Positions 36,140-44,921 of a stretch of 64,000 bases of DNA are shown here, piece by piece (positions within the stretch are counted from its first letter, which is position 1; each line of letters opens with the position of its first letter). The position numbers and the translations under genes were made by a program. Source of the DNA: JBGQOG01 sp052113705 (GTDB lineage: Bacteria > Pseudomonadota > Alphaproteobacteria > Rhodobacterales > Rhodobacteraceae); assembly GCF_052113705.1 (NCBI RefSeq), contig NZ_JBGQOG010000003.1:62001-126000 (forward strand), read 5' to 3'. Below the pieces are notes generated by a model. The model made no database searches. It was not told the origin of the DNA and worked only from the letters and a program-made list of their open reading frames with translations.

Positions 36140-36442
36140 ATGTGCAGAACCCTTCTTTTTGTGTTGGTCACAGCCCTGCTGGGGCCGCTTTTCGGGACCA
36201 TGCCCGCCACCGCCGGGTCGCTCGGGCGGTATGAAGTTTTCGGCGTCGAGGGCGAGGATATGCTCAAAATGCGCGCCGGGCCGGGGATTGGCTATATCGT
36301 GATCCTCGGGCTGCCGAACGGCACCCCACTGCGGGTGCATGACTGTCAGTCGACCGGGGGAACCCGTTGGTGCAGCGTCTCGCTGGAAAAAGCCCGCGGG
36401 GTGAAGGGCTTCGTTTCTTTCGCCTATCTGCGGAAACGGTAG
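36140..36442 (+). CDS. Small secreted SH3-like domain protein
   Basis: 100 residues with an N-terminal signal peptide (LLFVLVTALLGPLFG, cut near TAG). The mature chain has DMLKMRAGPGIGYIVILGLPN, the first half of a bacterial SH3 domain, then a WCSV strand and KGFVSFAYL, the usual end of the fold. AGGAGAG precedes the ATG at 36140. Such periplasmic SH3 proteins bind peptidoglycan or act as inhibitors; the function here is unknown. Two cysteines (in DCQS and WCSV) could form a disulfide. Confidence 0.85.
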   Translation: MCRTLLFVLVTALLGPLFGTMPATAGSLGRYEVFGVEGEDMLKMRAGPGIGYIVILGLPNGTPLRVHDCQSTGGTRWCSVSLEKARGVKGFVSFAYLRKR

Positions 36443-36728
36443 CCTGCCGGGCGTATCCGTTTGGCCAAGCGCCGCGCGGACCGACAGCGCGGTGGGCGTG
36501 TTCAGAGCGCGCGCTTGCCCCCCTTCCGTCGAGGTTCCGTTCCGCCGTTACCCCGCGGCATCGACGTCACAGCGCTTCGGCATGGAGGCGGGCGTTCATG
36601 CGCCGGAACCCTGCCGCAGAAACTCTGCAGCACTCAATAAAACCTCCATTTTTCAAAGGTCCTTAACGCCGTTTTAGCACGCGGCGCGGCATAGTCCGCG
36701 CGCAGCCATCTTGCGTGAGGACATGGTC

Positions 36729-39098
36729 ATGGCGCCGACCAATGGGACAACCGGCAATGACTCTCTGACGGGCACCAGTGGCGCGGATTCCATCATTGGT
36801 GGGGGCGGCAATGACACCATCCGCGGCGGGGCGGGCAATGATGTCATCAATGGCGGCGGCCCGCTGCCCACCGAGCAGCTGACCAACGGCCATTTCACGA
36901 GCGGCTATTCGGGCTGGAGCGCAACCGGCGGCGGCATCTTCAGTGGCGGCGGCTATATTTTTGACGCCAACAACACCTCCGGCACCCTGACACACACGGC
37001 CACGCTGTCCGGTCTGAAAACCGGCCCCGGCACACAGGGCGCGGCGCAAATCGCCTTTAAGATGGCATGGAACGATTCCACGCCAGCCTCCACCACCGGC
37101 GTCACCACCGTCGAAGTGCGGATCAACGGCGTCACCTATGCCACGATCTCCACACCGAACGGCGATGGCACGCTGGCCACAATCACCTATTCCAATGGCG
37201 CAACCGGTCCGCTGTCCAGCATTGCCGAGACCAACGCCTGGAACGGGCCCTCGACCAACATCACCATCAACCTGCCGACATCGGTGGCCGACACCGGCAC
37301 GCTGACCTTCTTCACCAATGTCGGCGGGTCGGATGACATCTTCCTGAGCGATTTCAGTGTCCTCACCAATGTCACCACGCCGAGCGGCGATGACTCTCTC
37401 GACGGCGGTGACGGCAATGACACGATCTTTGGCGGTGATGGCAATGACACCATCTCGGGTGGCGCGGGTGCGGACAGCCTGTCCGGCGACACCGGCACGG
37501 ACACGCTGGACTACGCGACCTCGGGCGCCGGGGTCTCGGTCAACCTCGCCAGCGGCGCGGCAAGCGGCGGTGATGCCGCTGGCGACACGATCTCGGGTTT
37601 TGAGAACCTGACTGGGTCCGCCTACAACGACAGCCTCACCGGCGATGCGGGCGCCAATACCCTTTCGGGGGGCGGTGGGAATGACACCATCTATGCCGGG
37701 GGCAACAACGATCTCGTTCTCGGCGGCAGCGGCAATGACTCGCTCTTTGGCGAGGCGGGCAATGACACGATAGATGGCGGCACCGGCGCCGATTACCTCT
37801 CGGGCGGCGCGGGCAACGATCTGCTGATTGGCGGCGATGATGCCGATACGATCAGCCTCGCGGATGGCTTTGGCACCGACACGATTGTCGGCGGTGAAGG
37901 CGGCACCGACAACGACCTGATCAATGCCAGCACGATGACCGCAAACACCACGGTCACCTTTTCGGGCGCCGAGGCCGGGACGATCAGTGACGGAAGTAAC
38001 AGCGCCAGCTTCAGTCAGATTGAGCGGATCACCCTCGGCTCGGGCAATGACACCGTCGTGGGGGGCAGCGGCAATGACAATGTTGACGCCGGGGCGGGCA
38101 ATGACCTGCTCTCGGGCGGGGCGGGCAACGATACGCTGGCGGGGGGGTTGGGCAATGACACGCTCTCCGGCGGGGCGGGAAATGACTCGCTGACCGGCGG
38201 CGCCGGCAATGATGTGTTCCGGTTTGATCGCGCGGGTGGTGCAGATTTCGTCAGCGATTTCAGCGTGACGGACACGGACCACGACGGTCACTATGATGAT
38301 CAGCTGGACGTCAGCGCGCTGCGTGATCTGCAGGGAAACCCGGTCAATGCCTGGGATGTGACCGTCAGCGATGACGGCTTTGGCAATGCCGTGCTGGCCT
38401 TTCCCGAAGGCGAAACCATCACCCTCTATGGTGTGACGCCCGCGCAGATGGCCACGGCGCCGCAGCGCCACGCCGCGGGCATTCCCTGCTTCACCCCCGG
38501 CACAAGGATCGAGACCCCCACCGGGCCGGTGGCGGTGGAGCTGCTGCGCCCCGGCCAGTTGGTGCGCACCCTGGATCATGGCGATCAGCCCATCCGCTGG
38601 GTCGGCTGCCGCAGGCTGAGCCCGGCAGATCTGGCGGCCTGTCCGCAGCTGCGCCCGGTGGTGATCCGCAAGGGCGCTTTGGGAAATGCGCGGCGGATGC
38701 TGGTGTCACCGCAGCACGGATTTCTGATCGGCGGGCGTCTGCTGCGCGCCAAACATCTGGCGGCACAATGGGGCAGCAAAATCGCCCATGTGGCGCAAAA
38801 GGCCGAGAGCGTGACCTATATCCACTTCCTCTGTGACCGCCACGAAATCGTCTTTGCTGACGGCGTCGCCACCGAAAGCCTCTATCCGGGTCCGATGGCG
38901 CTGGGGTCTCTGGGACTTGGCCCGATGCTGGAGCTGCTGGCCATATTCCCGACCCTTGCCGCCGGTCTGACCGATCGCGGCGGCACCGAAAGCGCATATG
39001 GCCCCCCTGCCCGCAGCTACTGGCGTGAGAAAGGGCCGAACCGCCCCGCGTTCTCCCTGCCGTCCGGCGCGGCGGGCGGGCCGATGCCCCTTGCGTGA
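36729..39098 (+). CDS. Secreted RTX calcium-binding protein with C-terminal Hint domain
   Basis: 789 residues. The start at 36729 has a GAGG site eight bases upstream; 36723 is too close. Glycine/aspartate nonapeptides (GGxGND pattern) occur at about residues 20-45, 220-260, 295-365 and 435-505, separated by a beta-rich insert (about 50-215). A Hint (hedgehog/intein) domain starts at Cys587 in CFTPGTRIETP and has SPQHGF and CDRHEIVFADGV blocks. No signal peptide is seen, so type I secretion is expected, although no secretion genes are nearby. Typical of Rhodobacterales extracellular proteins of unknown role. Confidence 0.9.
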   Translation: MAPTNGTTGNDSLTGTSGADSIIGGGGNDTIRGGAGNDVINGGGPLPTEQLTNGHFTSGYSGWSATGGGIFSGGGYIFDANNTSGTLTHTATLSGLKTGPGTQGAAQIAFKMAWNDSTPASTTGVTTVEVRINGVTYATISTPNGDGTLATITYSNGATGPLSSIAETNAWNGPSTNITINLPTSVADTGTLTFFTNVGGSDDIFLSDFSVLTNVTTPSGDDSLDGGDGNDTIFGGDGNDTISGGAGADSLSGDTGTDTLDYATSGAGVSVNLASGAASGGDAAGDTISGFENLTGSAYNDSLTGDAGANTLSGGGGNDTIYAGGNNDLVLGGSGNDSLFGEAGNDTIDGGTGADYLSGGAGNDLLIGGDDADTISLADGFGTDTIVGGEGGTDNDLINASTMTANTTVTFSGAEAGTISDGSNSASFSQIERITLGSGNDTVVGGSGNDNVDAGAGNDLLSGGAGNDTLAGGLGNDTLSGGAGNDSLTGGAGNDVFRFDRAGGADFVSDFSVTDTDHDGHYDDQLDVSALRDLQGNPVNAWDVTVSDDGFGNAVLAFPEGETITLYGVTPAQMATAPQRHAAGIPCFTPGTRIETPTGPVAVELLRPGQLVRTLDHGDQPIRWVGCRRLSPADLAACPQLRPVVIRKGALGNARRMLVSPQHGFLIGGRLLRAKHLAAQWGSKIAHVAQKAESVTYIHFLCDRHEIVFADGVATESLYPGPMALGSLGLGPMLELLAIFPTLAAGLTDRGGTESAYGPPARSYWREKGPNRPAFSLPSGAAGGPMPLA

Positions 39099-39122
39099 AG
39101 GCCGAAGGACAAGGCCCCCGCG

Positions 39123-39142
39123 GCGCGGGCGGGCACCCGCGC
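39123..39142. terminator. Hairpin between RTX-Hint and ABC-F genes
   Basis: 7-base arms GCGCGGG and CCCGCGC around a six-base loop, in the 105-base gap between two convergent genes. No T tract follows. Confidence 0.4.
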
Positions 39143-39203
39143 GCATTCTGGCTCTGCCGATGCGCCGTCTGACCGGCGGCCCCGGGCTGCCCCGGCAGTG
39201 CGC

Positions 39204-40787
39204 TCAAGGGCCCAGATGCACTGTTCTGTCGGCTGCCAGCGCAGCGAGGAACCGCGCATCATGGCTGACCACCAACAGCGCCCCATCATAGCTGGCAAGC
39301 GCGGCCTCCAATGCGGCAATACCCTCCAGATCCAGATGGTTCGTCGGCTCATCCAGAAGCAACAGCGCGGGCGGCGGCACCGCCCCCAGCACGCAGGCCA
39401 GCCCGGCCCGCACCCGCGCGCCCCCGCTGAGGTCACCCGCCGGGCGCAACGCATCCTGCGCCCGAAAGCCAAATCGCGCCAAGGTCGCATGCGCCAGATG
39501 CGCATCCGCCGCAGGGTTCAGCCGCCTGAAATTCGCCTGCAGGCTCTGCGCCGGGGCAAGACATCCCAGATGCTGATCGAGGAGGGCAAAGCCGACCGCC
39601 ACCTCAACCGTACCGCGATGGGGCGCAATCTGACCCGTCACCAGATTGAGAAGCGTGGTCTTTCCGCTGCCGTTCGGCCCGGCGATCACCACGCGTTCCG
39701 CGCCGGTCAGCTGCAGCGACATATTCCGGATCACCGGGCAGAGCGGATCATGACCGCCGGTCACGCCATCCAGCCGCAGAACGCTTTTGCCGGGCAGAAG
39801 GCCGGTCGGCGGGATCTCCATCCGCAGGGACTGCAAAACCTCCACTTTCGCCCGCGCGACGCAGACCGCCGCATCTGCCGCCGCGCGCCGCGCTTTGCGC
39901 AGGCGCAAACCCGCGCCGCCCGAGGCCTCGGCACGGCCTTTGGCGGCATCCATCAGGATCTTTGGCTGATCGCCCTTTGCCCGTGCCCTGTGCCCTGCGC
40001 TGTCCTTGCGCGCCTTGCGCTCTGTCGCGCGTTGCGCCTGGCGATCCGCCTCGCGGCGGGCCTGTTGCGCCTGTGCCAGATCGCCCGCCGCCACTTGCAA
40101 TGCATGCTCTCTGGCGTGGCGATACGCCGTGTAATTGCCGCCATAGCGGGTCACAGCTTGCGGTGTCAGCTCCAGGATCGCATCCATTTCTTCCAACAGC
40201 TCACGGTCGTGGCTGACGATGATTGCGCCCTTTTGCCACCCCCGGATCAAATCGATCACGGCGCGGCGGCCCGCCCGGTCGAGGTTGTTGGTCGGCTCGT
40301 CCAGGAGCAAGACATCCGGCGCCGCGACCATCAGCGCCGCCAGCGCGGCACGACTGCGCTGGCCGCCGGACAGCGTTGTCATCCGCGTCTGCAGCCCGAC
40401 GGAGAGACCGCATTGCTCCAGCGCCCTCTCGATCTTAACGGGCAATGCCCAGTCCGCCTCCGCCAGTTCCGCCGCAGATGCGCCACCCGCTTCCGCGCGC
40501 CGCAGCAGCGCGAGATGTGACCGGGCGCCAAACAGATCGGCAATGGTCTCATCGGGGTGCGGCAGCGCGTCCTGTCGCATCCGCGCGACAGGACCCGTCA
40601 CCTGCACCTGCCCCGAGGCCGGGGCAAGCTCACCCGCGATCAGGCGCAGCAGCGTGCTCTTGCCGGTGCCATTGCGTCCGACAATGCCGGTGCGCTCAGG
40701 GCCAAAGGTCAGATCAAGGTCGGTGAAAAGCGGTGTGCCGTCAGGTGTGGACCAGGACAGCCGGGACAGGGAAACCAATGCGGGCAT
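39204..40787 (-). CDS. ABC-F family ATPase (Uup/EttA-like)
   Basis: 527 residues with two ATP sites and no membrane segment. Site 1: GRNGTGKST, LSGGQRSRAAL, LLLDEPTNNLD. Site 2: GPNGSGKTT, LSGGARVRAGL, LLLLDEPTNHLD. The linker (about 240-300) is rich in R, K, A and Q, as for the arm/linker that reaches into the ribosome. ABC-F proteins act on translating ribosomes in elongation control or antibiotic protection. No resistance genes are nearby, so a housekeeping role is likelier. Confidence 0.92.
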   Translation of the reverse strand: MPALVSLSRLSWSTPDGTPLFTDLDLTFGPERTGIVGRNGTGKSTLLRLIAGELAPASGQVQVTGPVARMRQDALPHPDETIADLFGARSHLALLRRAEAGGASAAELAEADWALPVKIERALEQCGLSVGLQTRMTTLSGGQRSRAALAALMVAAPDVLLLDEPTNNLDRAGRRAVIDLIRGWQKGAIIVSHDRELLEEMDAILELTPQAVTRYGGNYTAYRHAREHALQVAAGDLAQAQQARREADRQAQRATERKARKDSAGHRARAKGDQPKILMDAAKGRAEASGGAGLRLRKARRAAADAAVCVARAKVEVLQSLRMEIPPTGLLPGKSVLRLDGVTGGHDPLCPVIRNMSLQLTGAERVVIAGPNGSGKTTLLNLVTGQIAPHRGTVEVAVGFALLDQHLGCLAPAQSLQANFRRLNPAADAHLAHATLARFGFRAQDALRPAGDLSGGARVRAGLACVLGAVPPPALLLLDEPTNHLDLEGIAALEAALASYDGALLVVSHDARFLAALAADRTVHLGP

Positions 40788-41087
40788 GGGGCAGAACTTC
40801 TCGCAGCGAAACCGAAAGGGTGAAGGCGGCGGGGTTCAGGTCCATGGCGAAAAAGGCTCCGTTCTTTGGTTGTAGCGAACGTAGGGACGATGGCGGGCCC
40901 GTACAAGGCCGCTGCAAGGCGGCTGCAAGGCGGCGCGGCGGCCAAACCCCGCAACGCCCGGTGATCCGAGGCGCGGCAGCGGCCTGCCCACGGCACAACG
41001 CACCCCATCGGTCACCTCAGGACGGGGTGGTCGGCGCATGCCCGGGCCCCGGGGCGGGGCCAACCGCCTCCCCCTGCAGCACAACCA
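40788..41087. other. Intergenic stretch upstream of the ABC-F gene
   Basis: 300 bases of very GC-rich sequence with a short CTGCAAGGCGG repetition near 40910-40940. No gene-like frame with motif support is seen. The promoter of the ABC-F gene should be within the right part. Confidence 0.4.
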
Positions 41088-41441
41088 TCAGGGACCGATC
41101 AGGATCCGGTCCCCATCTTCGATCAGTGGCACGGCATCCAGCCCGCAATCCGCCCCGGCAATCGCGGCGCCGGTTGCCGCGTCAAACTGCGCGCCATGCG
41201 CGGAGCACATCAGTTTTGCCCCATCCGCGGACAAAAGCTGCCCGCTGCGGTAGTCCAGAGGCAGATATTGGTGTGGACAGGCGTTCACATAGGCCCGCAG
41301 TCCGGCCCCGCTGCGCAAGAGCACCAGCGGAAACCGGCCCGCGGCGGTCTCCACGGTCCGTGTCACCACGCCCGTCACCTCTTGCGAGAAGCACACAAAG
41401 GTTCCCGCAGGCGGCGCTGCGGCATAGTCGGTCCAGCTCAT
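41088..41441 (-). CDS. Rieske [2Fe-2S] protein
   Basis: 117 residues made of one Rieske domain. The cluster ligands are Cys55 and His57 (ACPHQYLPL) and Cys79 and His82 (MCSAHGAQF). No membrane segment or hydroxylase catalytic domain is attached, so it is a soluble ferredoxin-like electron carrier. It lies 45 bases after hpd on the same strand. It may serve an oxygenase, but none with a Rieske partner is visible in the window. Confidence 0.88.
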   Translation of the reverse strand: MSWTDYAAAPPAGTFVCFSQEVTGVVTRTVETAAGRFPLVLLRSGAGLRAYVNACPHQYLPLDYRSGQLLSADGAKLMCSAHGAQFDAATGAAIAGADCGLDAVPLIEDGDRILIGP

Positions 41442-41486
41442 CTTGATCTCCGAAGCCAGCCCCGGGGCAACGGGGCCGATGCGGTT

Positions 41487-42602
41487 TCAGGCCGCCGGTT
41501 CATCGGCGGTCAGCACGCCACGGCGGATCTGATCCTCCTCGATCGACTCGAACAGAGCTTTGAAATTGCCTTCGCCGAAGCCGTCATCGCCCTTGCGCTG
41601 GATGAATTCAAAGAAGATCGGGCCGATCACGGTTTTCGAGAAAATCTGCAACAGAACCCGCGTCTGGCCGCCACCCACCACGCCTTCGCCGTCGATCAGG
41701 ATCCCGCGTTTGCGCAGGCGGTCCAGCGGCTCCTGATGCCCGGTCACCCGGCGGTGCGACATCTCATAATAGGTGTCGGGCGGCGCGGGCATGAAGGCCA
41801 TTCCGGCCTCGGCAATCCGGTCGGTGCTGCCATAGATATCCTCGGTGGCAACGGCGATGTGCTGGATGCCCTCACCCTTGTATTCCTTGAGATATTCTTC
41901 GATCTGGCTGTTCTCGTCAGCGCTTTCGTTGATCGGGATGCGGATCTTGCCATCCGGCGAGGTCAGCGCGCGCGAGGTCAGCCCGGTATGCTTGCCCTTG
42001 ATGTCAAAATACCGGATCTCGCGGAAGTTGAACGTATCGGCATAGAACCGGTACCAGGTGTCCATATTGCCGCGGATGACGTTGTGGGTCAGGTGATCAA
42101 GGTAGTAAAAGCCAAAGCCCTCGGGCTTGGGGTTAACCTCGCCCAGCCAGTCAAATTCGCCGGAATAGCAGCTGTGCTCGCCGCCATAGGTTTCGACGAA
42201 ATAGAGCAGCGAGCCGCCGATCCCGATCACCGCGGGCACATCGAGCGATTTGCCCGGCCCGGTATATTCGGTCGCGCCCAGCTCGACCGCGCGGCGCAAT
42301 GCGTGCTGCGCATCGACCACCCGCCAGGCCATCGCGGGCGCGCAGGGGCCGTGATCGGCCACGAAACGCGCAGCATGGCTGTCCGGCTCGGCGTTCAGCA
42401 GGTAGTTGATGTCCCCCTGACGGTAGAGGGTGATCGCCTTGCTTTGGTGTTTCGCCACCGGCACGAAACCCATCTGCCGAAAGATCATATCCAGCGTGGC
42501 GGGTTCCGGATGCGCAAATTCGACGAATTCAAACCCATCCGTGCCGGCCGGGTTCGTGGCGCTGATCGTGGCTTTCGGCGCGGAATGCGGAAAGGGTCCC
42601 AT
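41487..42602 (-). CDS. hpd: 4-hydroxyphenylpyruvate dioxygenase
   Basis: 371 residues, AGGAGG ribosome site before the ATG at 42602. Two vicinal-oxygen-chelate halves are seen, and iron ligands lie in DHLTHNV, GIQHIA and FFEFIQRKG. The C-terminal helix GFGEGNFKALFESIEEDQ closes the active site. It turns 4-hydroxyphenylpyruvate into homogentisate, the substrate of hmgA at 58187. It is divergent from an Lrp-type regulator with a candidate operator between. Confidence 0.95.
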   Translation of the reverse strand: MGPFPHSAPKATISATNPAGTDGFEFVEFAHPEPATLDMIFRQMGFVPVAKHQSKAITLYRQGDINYLLNAEPDSHAARFVADHGPCAPAMAWRVVDAQHALRRAVELGATEYTGPGKSLDVPAVIGIGGSLLYFVETYGGEHSCYSGEFDWLGEVNPKPEGFGFYYLDHLTHNVIRGNMDTWYRFYADTFNFREIRYFDIKGKHTGLTSRALTSPDGKIRIPINESADENSQIEEYLKEYKGEGIQHIAVATEDIYGSTDRIAEAGMAFMPAPPDTYYEMSHRRVTGHQEPLDRLRKRGILIDGEGVVGGGQTRVLLQIFSKTVIGPIFFEFIQRKGDDGFGEGNFKALFESIEEDQIRRGVLTADEPAA

Positions 42603-42691
42603 GGTGTTTCCTCCTGATGTTGGCTTGCCATCAGAATCCCATATTTCCCGTGCAAAAGGTGCGTAAAAGAGGTATTCAGGATCCCGGTATC

Positions 42692-42706
42692 TGCACATTT
42701 CGTGCA
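42692..42706. promoter_or_regulatory. Candidate Lrp/AsnC operator TGCACATTTCGTGCA
   Basis: Inverted repeat TGCAC-ATTTC-GTGCA with an AT-rich centre, between divergent hpd and the Lrp gene. It begins 90 bases from hpd and 25 from the Lrp start. Lrp sites often have this form. Confidence 0.5.
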
Positions 42707-42730
42707 TCACTCGAACCCCGGATGCGAAGA

Positions 42731-43192
42731 ATGAGCATAGACAGCTTTGACATTGCGATTCTATCCGCATTGCAGGCCGATGGGGCAATGACCAATGCGG
42801 CCCTTGCCGAGATCGTCAATCTGTCGGCCTCGCAGATCTCACGGCGGCGCAATACGCTGGAGCAATCGGGCTATATCGAGGGCTATGGTGCGCGGCTGAA
42901 TGCGGCACTTTTGGGCTTTGCGATGCGGGCGGTGACGCGGGTCAATCTGCGCAGCCACGGACAGGGCACCGAGGATGACTTTGCCCGCTTTGTGGCCGCT
43001 CAACCGCAGATCAACGCGGCTTTTTCGGTCTCGGGGGATGCGGATTACGTTCTTGATATCCGTGTGGCTGATCTGGGGGCCTTCGCCGATTTTATGCATC
43101 ATCACCTGCTGCCACATCCGCAGGTGGCGCAGGTGCGCTCCGAAATCGTGCTCAAGACATTGAAGGACCGCGGCGGGGTGGTGCTGCGATAA
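42731..43192 (+). CDS. Lrp/AsnC-family regulator (probable hpd regulator)
   Basis: 153 residues. Helix-turn-helix at about 18-45 (MTNAALAEIVNLSASQISRR), then a RAM effector domain (MRAVTRVNLRS, FSVSGDADYVLDIRV). An ATG at 42722 adds three residues and cannot be ruled out. It is divergent from hpd, where Lrp-type proteins commonly respond to tyrosine or phenylalanine. Confidence 0.9.
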   Translation: MSIDSFDIAILSALQADGAMTNAALAEIVNLSASQISRRRNTLEQSGYIEGYGARLNAALLGFAMRAVTRVNLRSHGQGTEDDFARFVAAQPQINAAFSVSGDADYVLDIRVADLGAFADFMHHHLLPHPQVAQVRSEIVLKTLKDRGGVVLR

Positions 43193-43351
43193 GCCGAAAG
43201 CCCGGCGCAGACCGGAGGCACGGCGGTCGGTGAGGGCAAAGCCATGCTGGCGGCGGCGGCACGGCTCAGCCTGCTCCCCCCAAAGGCTGATTTCCGCGAC
43301 CAGATCGCGCAGATCAGACGATGCCATGGGGGGCCTGCGCCCTGCGCCGGT

Positions 43352-44110
43352 TCAGAATGCCTGCCGCAAGGCCCGCAGGCCCGCGTTCAGCACCCCCACA
43401 TCCGAGCCGACGGCCAGAAAGGCAACGCCGCTGGCCGCATAGCTCTGCGCCAATGCCCTTTCCGAGGTGAGAATGCCCGCCGCACGGCCCGCGGCGCGGA
43501 TGCGCGCCAGCGCGGCGGTGACAACCGCCTGCACCTCGGGCGCGCCGGGTGCCCCCCGGTGCCCCATATCTGCTGCGAGATCGGCGGGGCCAATAAACAC
43601 CCCATCCACCCCCTCAACCGCCAAAATAGCGTCGAGCGCGGCAATCCCTGCCCGGCTTTCCACCTGCAGCAGCAGACAAACCTCATCATTCGCACTGGCC
43701 AGATAATCGCTCACCGCGCCATATCCCGAGGCGCGTGCCAGCGCCGCCCCCACGCCCCGCACCCCCTCCGGCGCATAGAGCATTGAGCGGACGGCCTCGC
43801 GCGCTTGTTCCACGGTTTCGATCATCGGCACCAATATGGTTTGCGCGCCAATATCGAGCATCTGCTTGATCCCGGCACGGTTGTCGTCGCGCACCCGCAC
43901 CACGGCAGAGGTTTTATCCCCCACCGCGCGCAATTGCCCGAGAATGTCGCGCAATCCATTCGGCCCGTGCTCGCCGTCGATCACCAGCCAGTCAAACCCG
44001 GTCTGCGCCGCGAGTTCGGCCGCCGAGGCATCGCCCAGCCCGACCCAAAGGCCGATCTGCGTGTCGCCCGCCTTCAGCCGCGCCTTGAAACGGTTATGCG
44101 GTGCGGGCAT
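43352..44110 (-). CDS. hpaI: 4-hydroxy-2-oxoheptanedioate aldolase
   Basis: 252 residues from the ATG at 44110, which has a GGAGG site. HpcH/HpaI class II aldolase motifs: DWLVIDGEHGPN, RVRDDNRAGIKQMLDIGAQTI, MIETVEQA, and the metal-binding VESRAGI and GVFIGPADLAADMG. It splits 4-hydroxy-2-oxoheptanedioate into pyruvate and succinate semialdehyde, the last step of homoprotocatechuate meta-cleavage. It overlaps hpaH. Confidence 0.93.
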   Translation of the reverse strand: MPAPHNRFKARLKAGDTQIGLWVGLGDASAAELAAQTGFDWLVIDGEHGPNGLRDILGQLRAVGDKTSAVVRVRDDNRAGIKQMLDIGAQTILVPMIETVEQAREAVRSMLYAPEGVRGVGAALARASGYGAVSDYLASANDEVCLLLQVESRAGIAALDAILAVEGVDGVFIGPADLAADMGHRGAPGAPEVQAVVTAALARIRAAGRAAGILTSERALAQSYAASGVAFLAVGSDVGVLNAGLRALRQAF

Positions 44111-44921
44111 CGGCGGCTCCTCCCTCAAAGGCAACCGACACATGGCCAAAGGCGCCGAAATCGGCGGCAATCACCGTGCCCGGCGGGCACTCGACGGGCG
44201 CGATGAACGAGCCTGAGAGCACCACCTGCCCGGCCTCGATGCGCTGGCCGTACTGGCTCATCCGCCGACCGAGCCAGACAATGCCCATCACCGGATCATC
44301 GAGCACGGCCGCCCCCAGCCCCGTTGCCACCACCTCATCATTCTTGCGCACAATCGCACCGACCCAGCGCAGATCAAAGGCCTCTGGCGCATGCCGCTGC
44401 CGCCCCAGCACGATGCCGCCATTCGCGGCATTGTCCGCGACGGTGTCAGAGATGCGGCGGGGCTGTTGCGTCAGCGGATCTGTGCGCAGAATGCGCGTAT
44501 CAAGGATCTCGATCGCCGGAGCGACGCATTCGGTCGCGGCCAGCACATCCGCGCGGGTGATATCGCCAGACAGCGGCGCCTTCATCACAAAGGCAATCTC
44601 GGTCTCGATCCGCGGCTGAATAAAGCGGCGCGCGGGCACGGTGGCGCCATCGGCAAAATCCATGTCATCATAGATTACGCCGCTGTCGGGCGTCTCGATG
44701 CCAAGCGCCTCCTGCATCACCCTGGAGGTCAGGCCGATCTTCCAGCCGATCACCCGCCGTCCGGCGGCCAGCTTTCGCGCCATCTGCGCCGACTGGATCG
44801 CATAGGCATCGTCCAGCGTGATGGCTGGATGCCGCAGGCTCAACAGGCCAATCTGCGTCCGGCTTTCCTCGGCCATGAGCAAATCCGCGGCCGCCTGATT
44901 GATCTCAGCGGCACTCAGCAT
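44094..44921 (-). CDS. hpaH: 2-oxohept-4-ene-1,7-dioate hydratase
   Basis: 275 residues of the FAH-like hydratase group (HpaH/MhpD). Motifs: GWKIGLTS, the metal triad in RIETEIAFVM, and AIEILDTRI. It adds water to 2-oxohept-4-ene-1,7-dioate for HpaI. It overlaps hpaG by seven bases and hpaI by 17 bases, consistent with tight coupling. Confidence 0.92.
   Translation of the reverse strand: MLSAAEINQAAADLLMAEESRTQIGLLSLRHPAITLDDAYAIQSAQMARKLAAGRRVIGWKIGLTSRVMQEALGIETPDSGVIYDDMDFADGATVPARRFIQPRIETEIAFVMKAPLSGDITRADVLAATECVAPAIEILDTRILRTDPLTQQPRRISDTVADNAANGGIVLGRQRHAPEAFDLRWVGAIVRKNDEVVATGLGAAVLDDPVMGIVWLGRRMSQYGQRIEAGQVVLSGSFIAPVECPPGTVIAADFGAFGHVSVAFEGGAADARTA

Noticed and set aside
35659..36340. 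Reverse-strand frames behind the LysR gene
   Set aside because: No ribosome site or motif, partly antisense to the LysR and SH3-like genes.
36780..38220. Repeated GGxGND-coding units as a CRISPR or satellite array
   Set aside because: The repeats are in frame, vary at third positions and encode RTX calcium nonapeptides.
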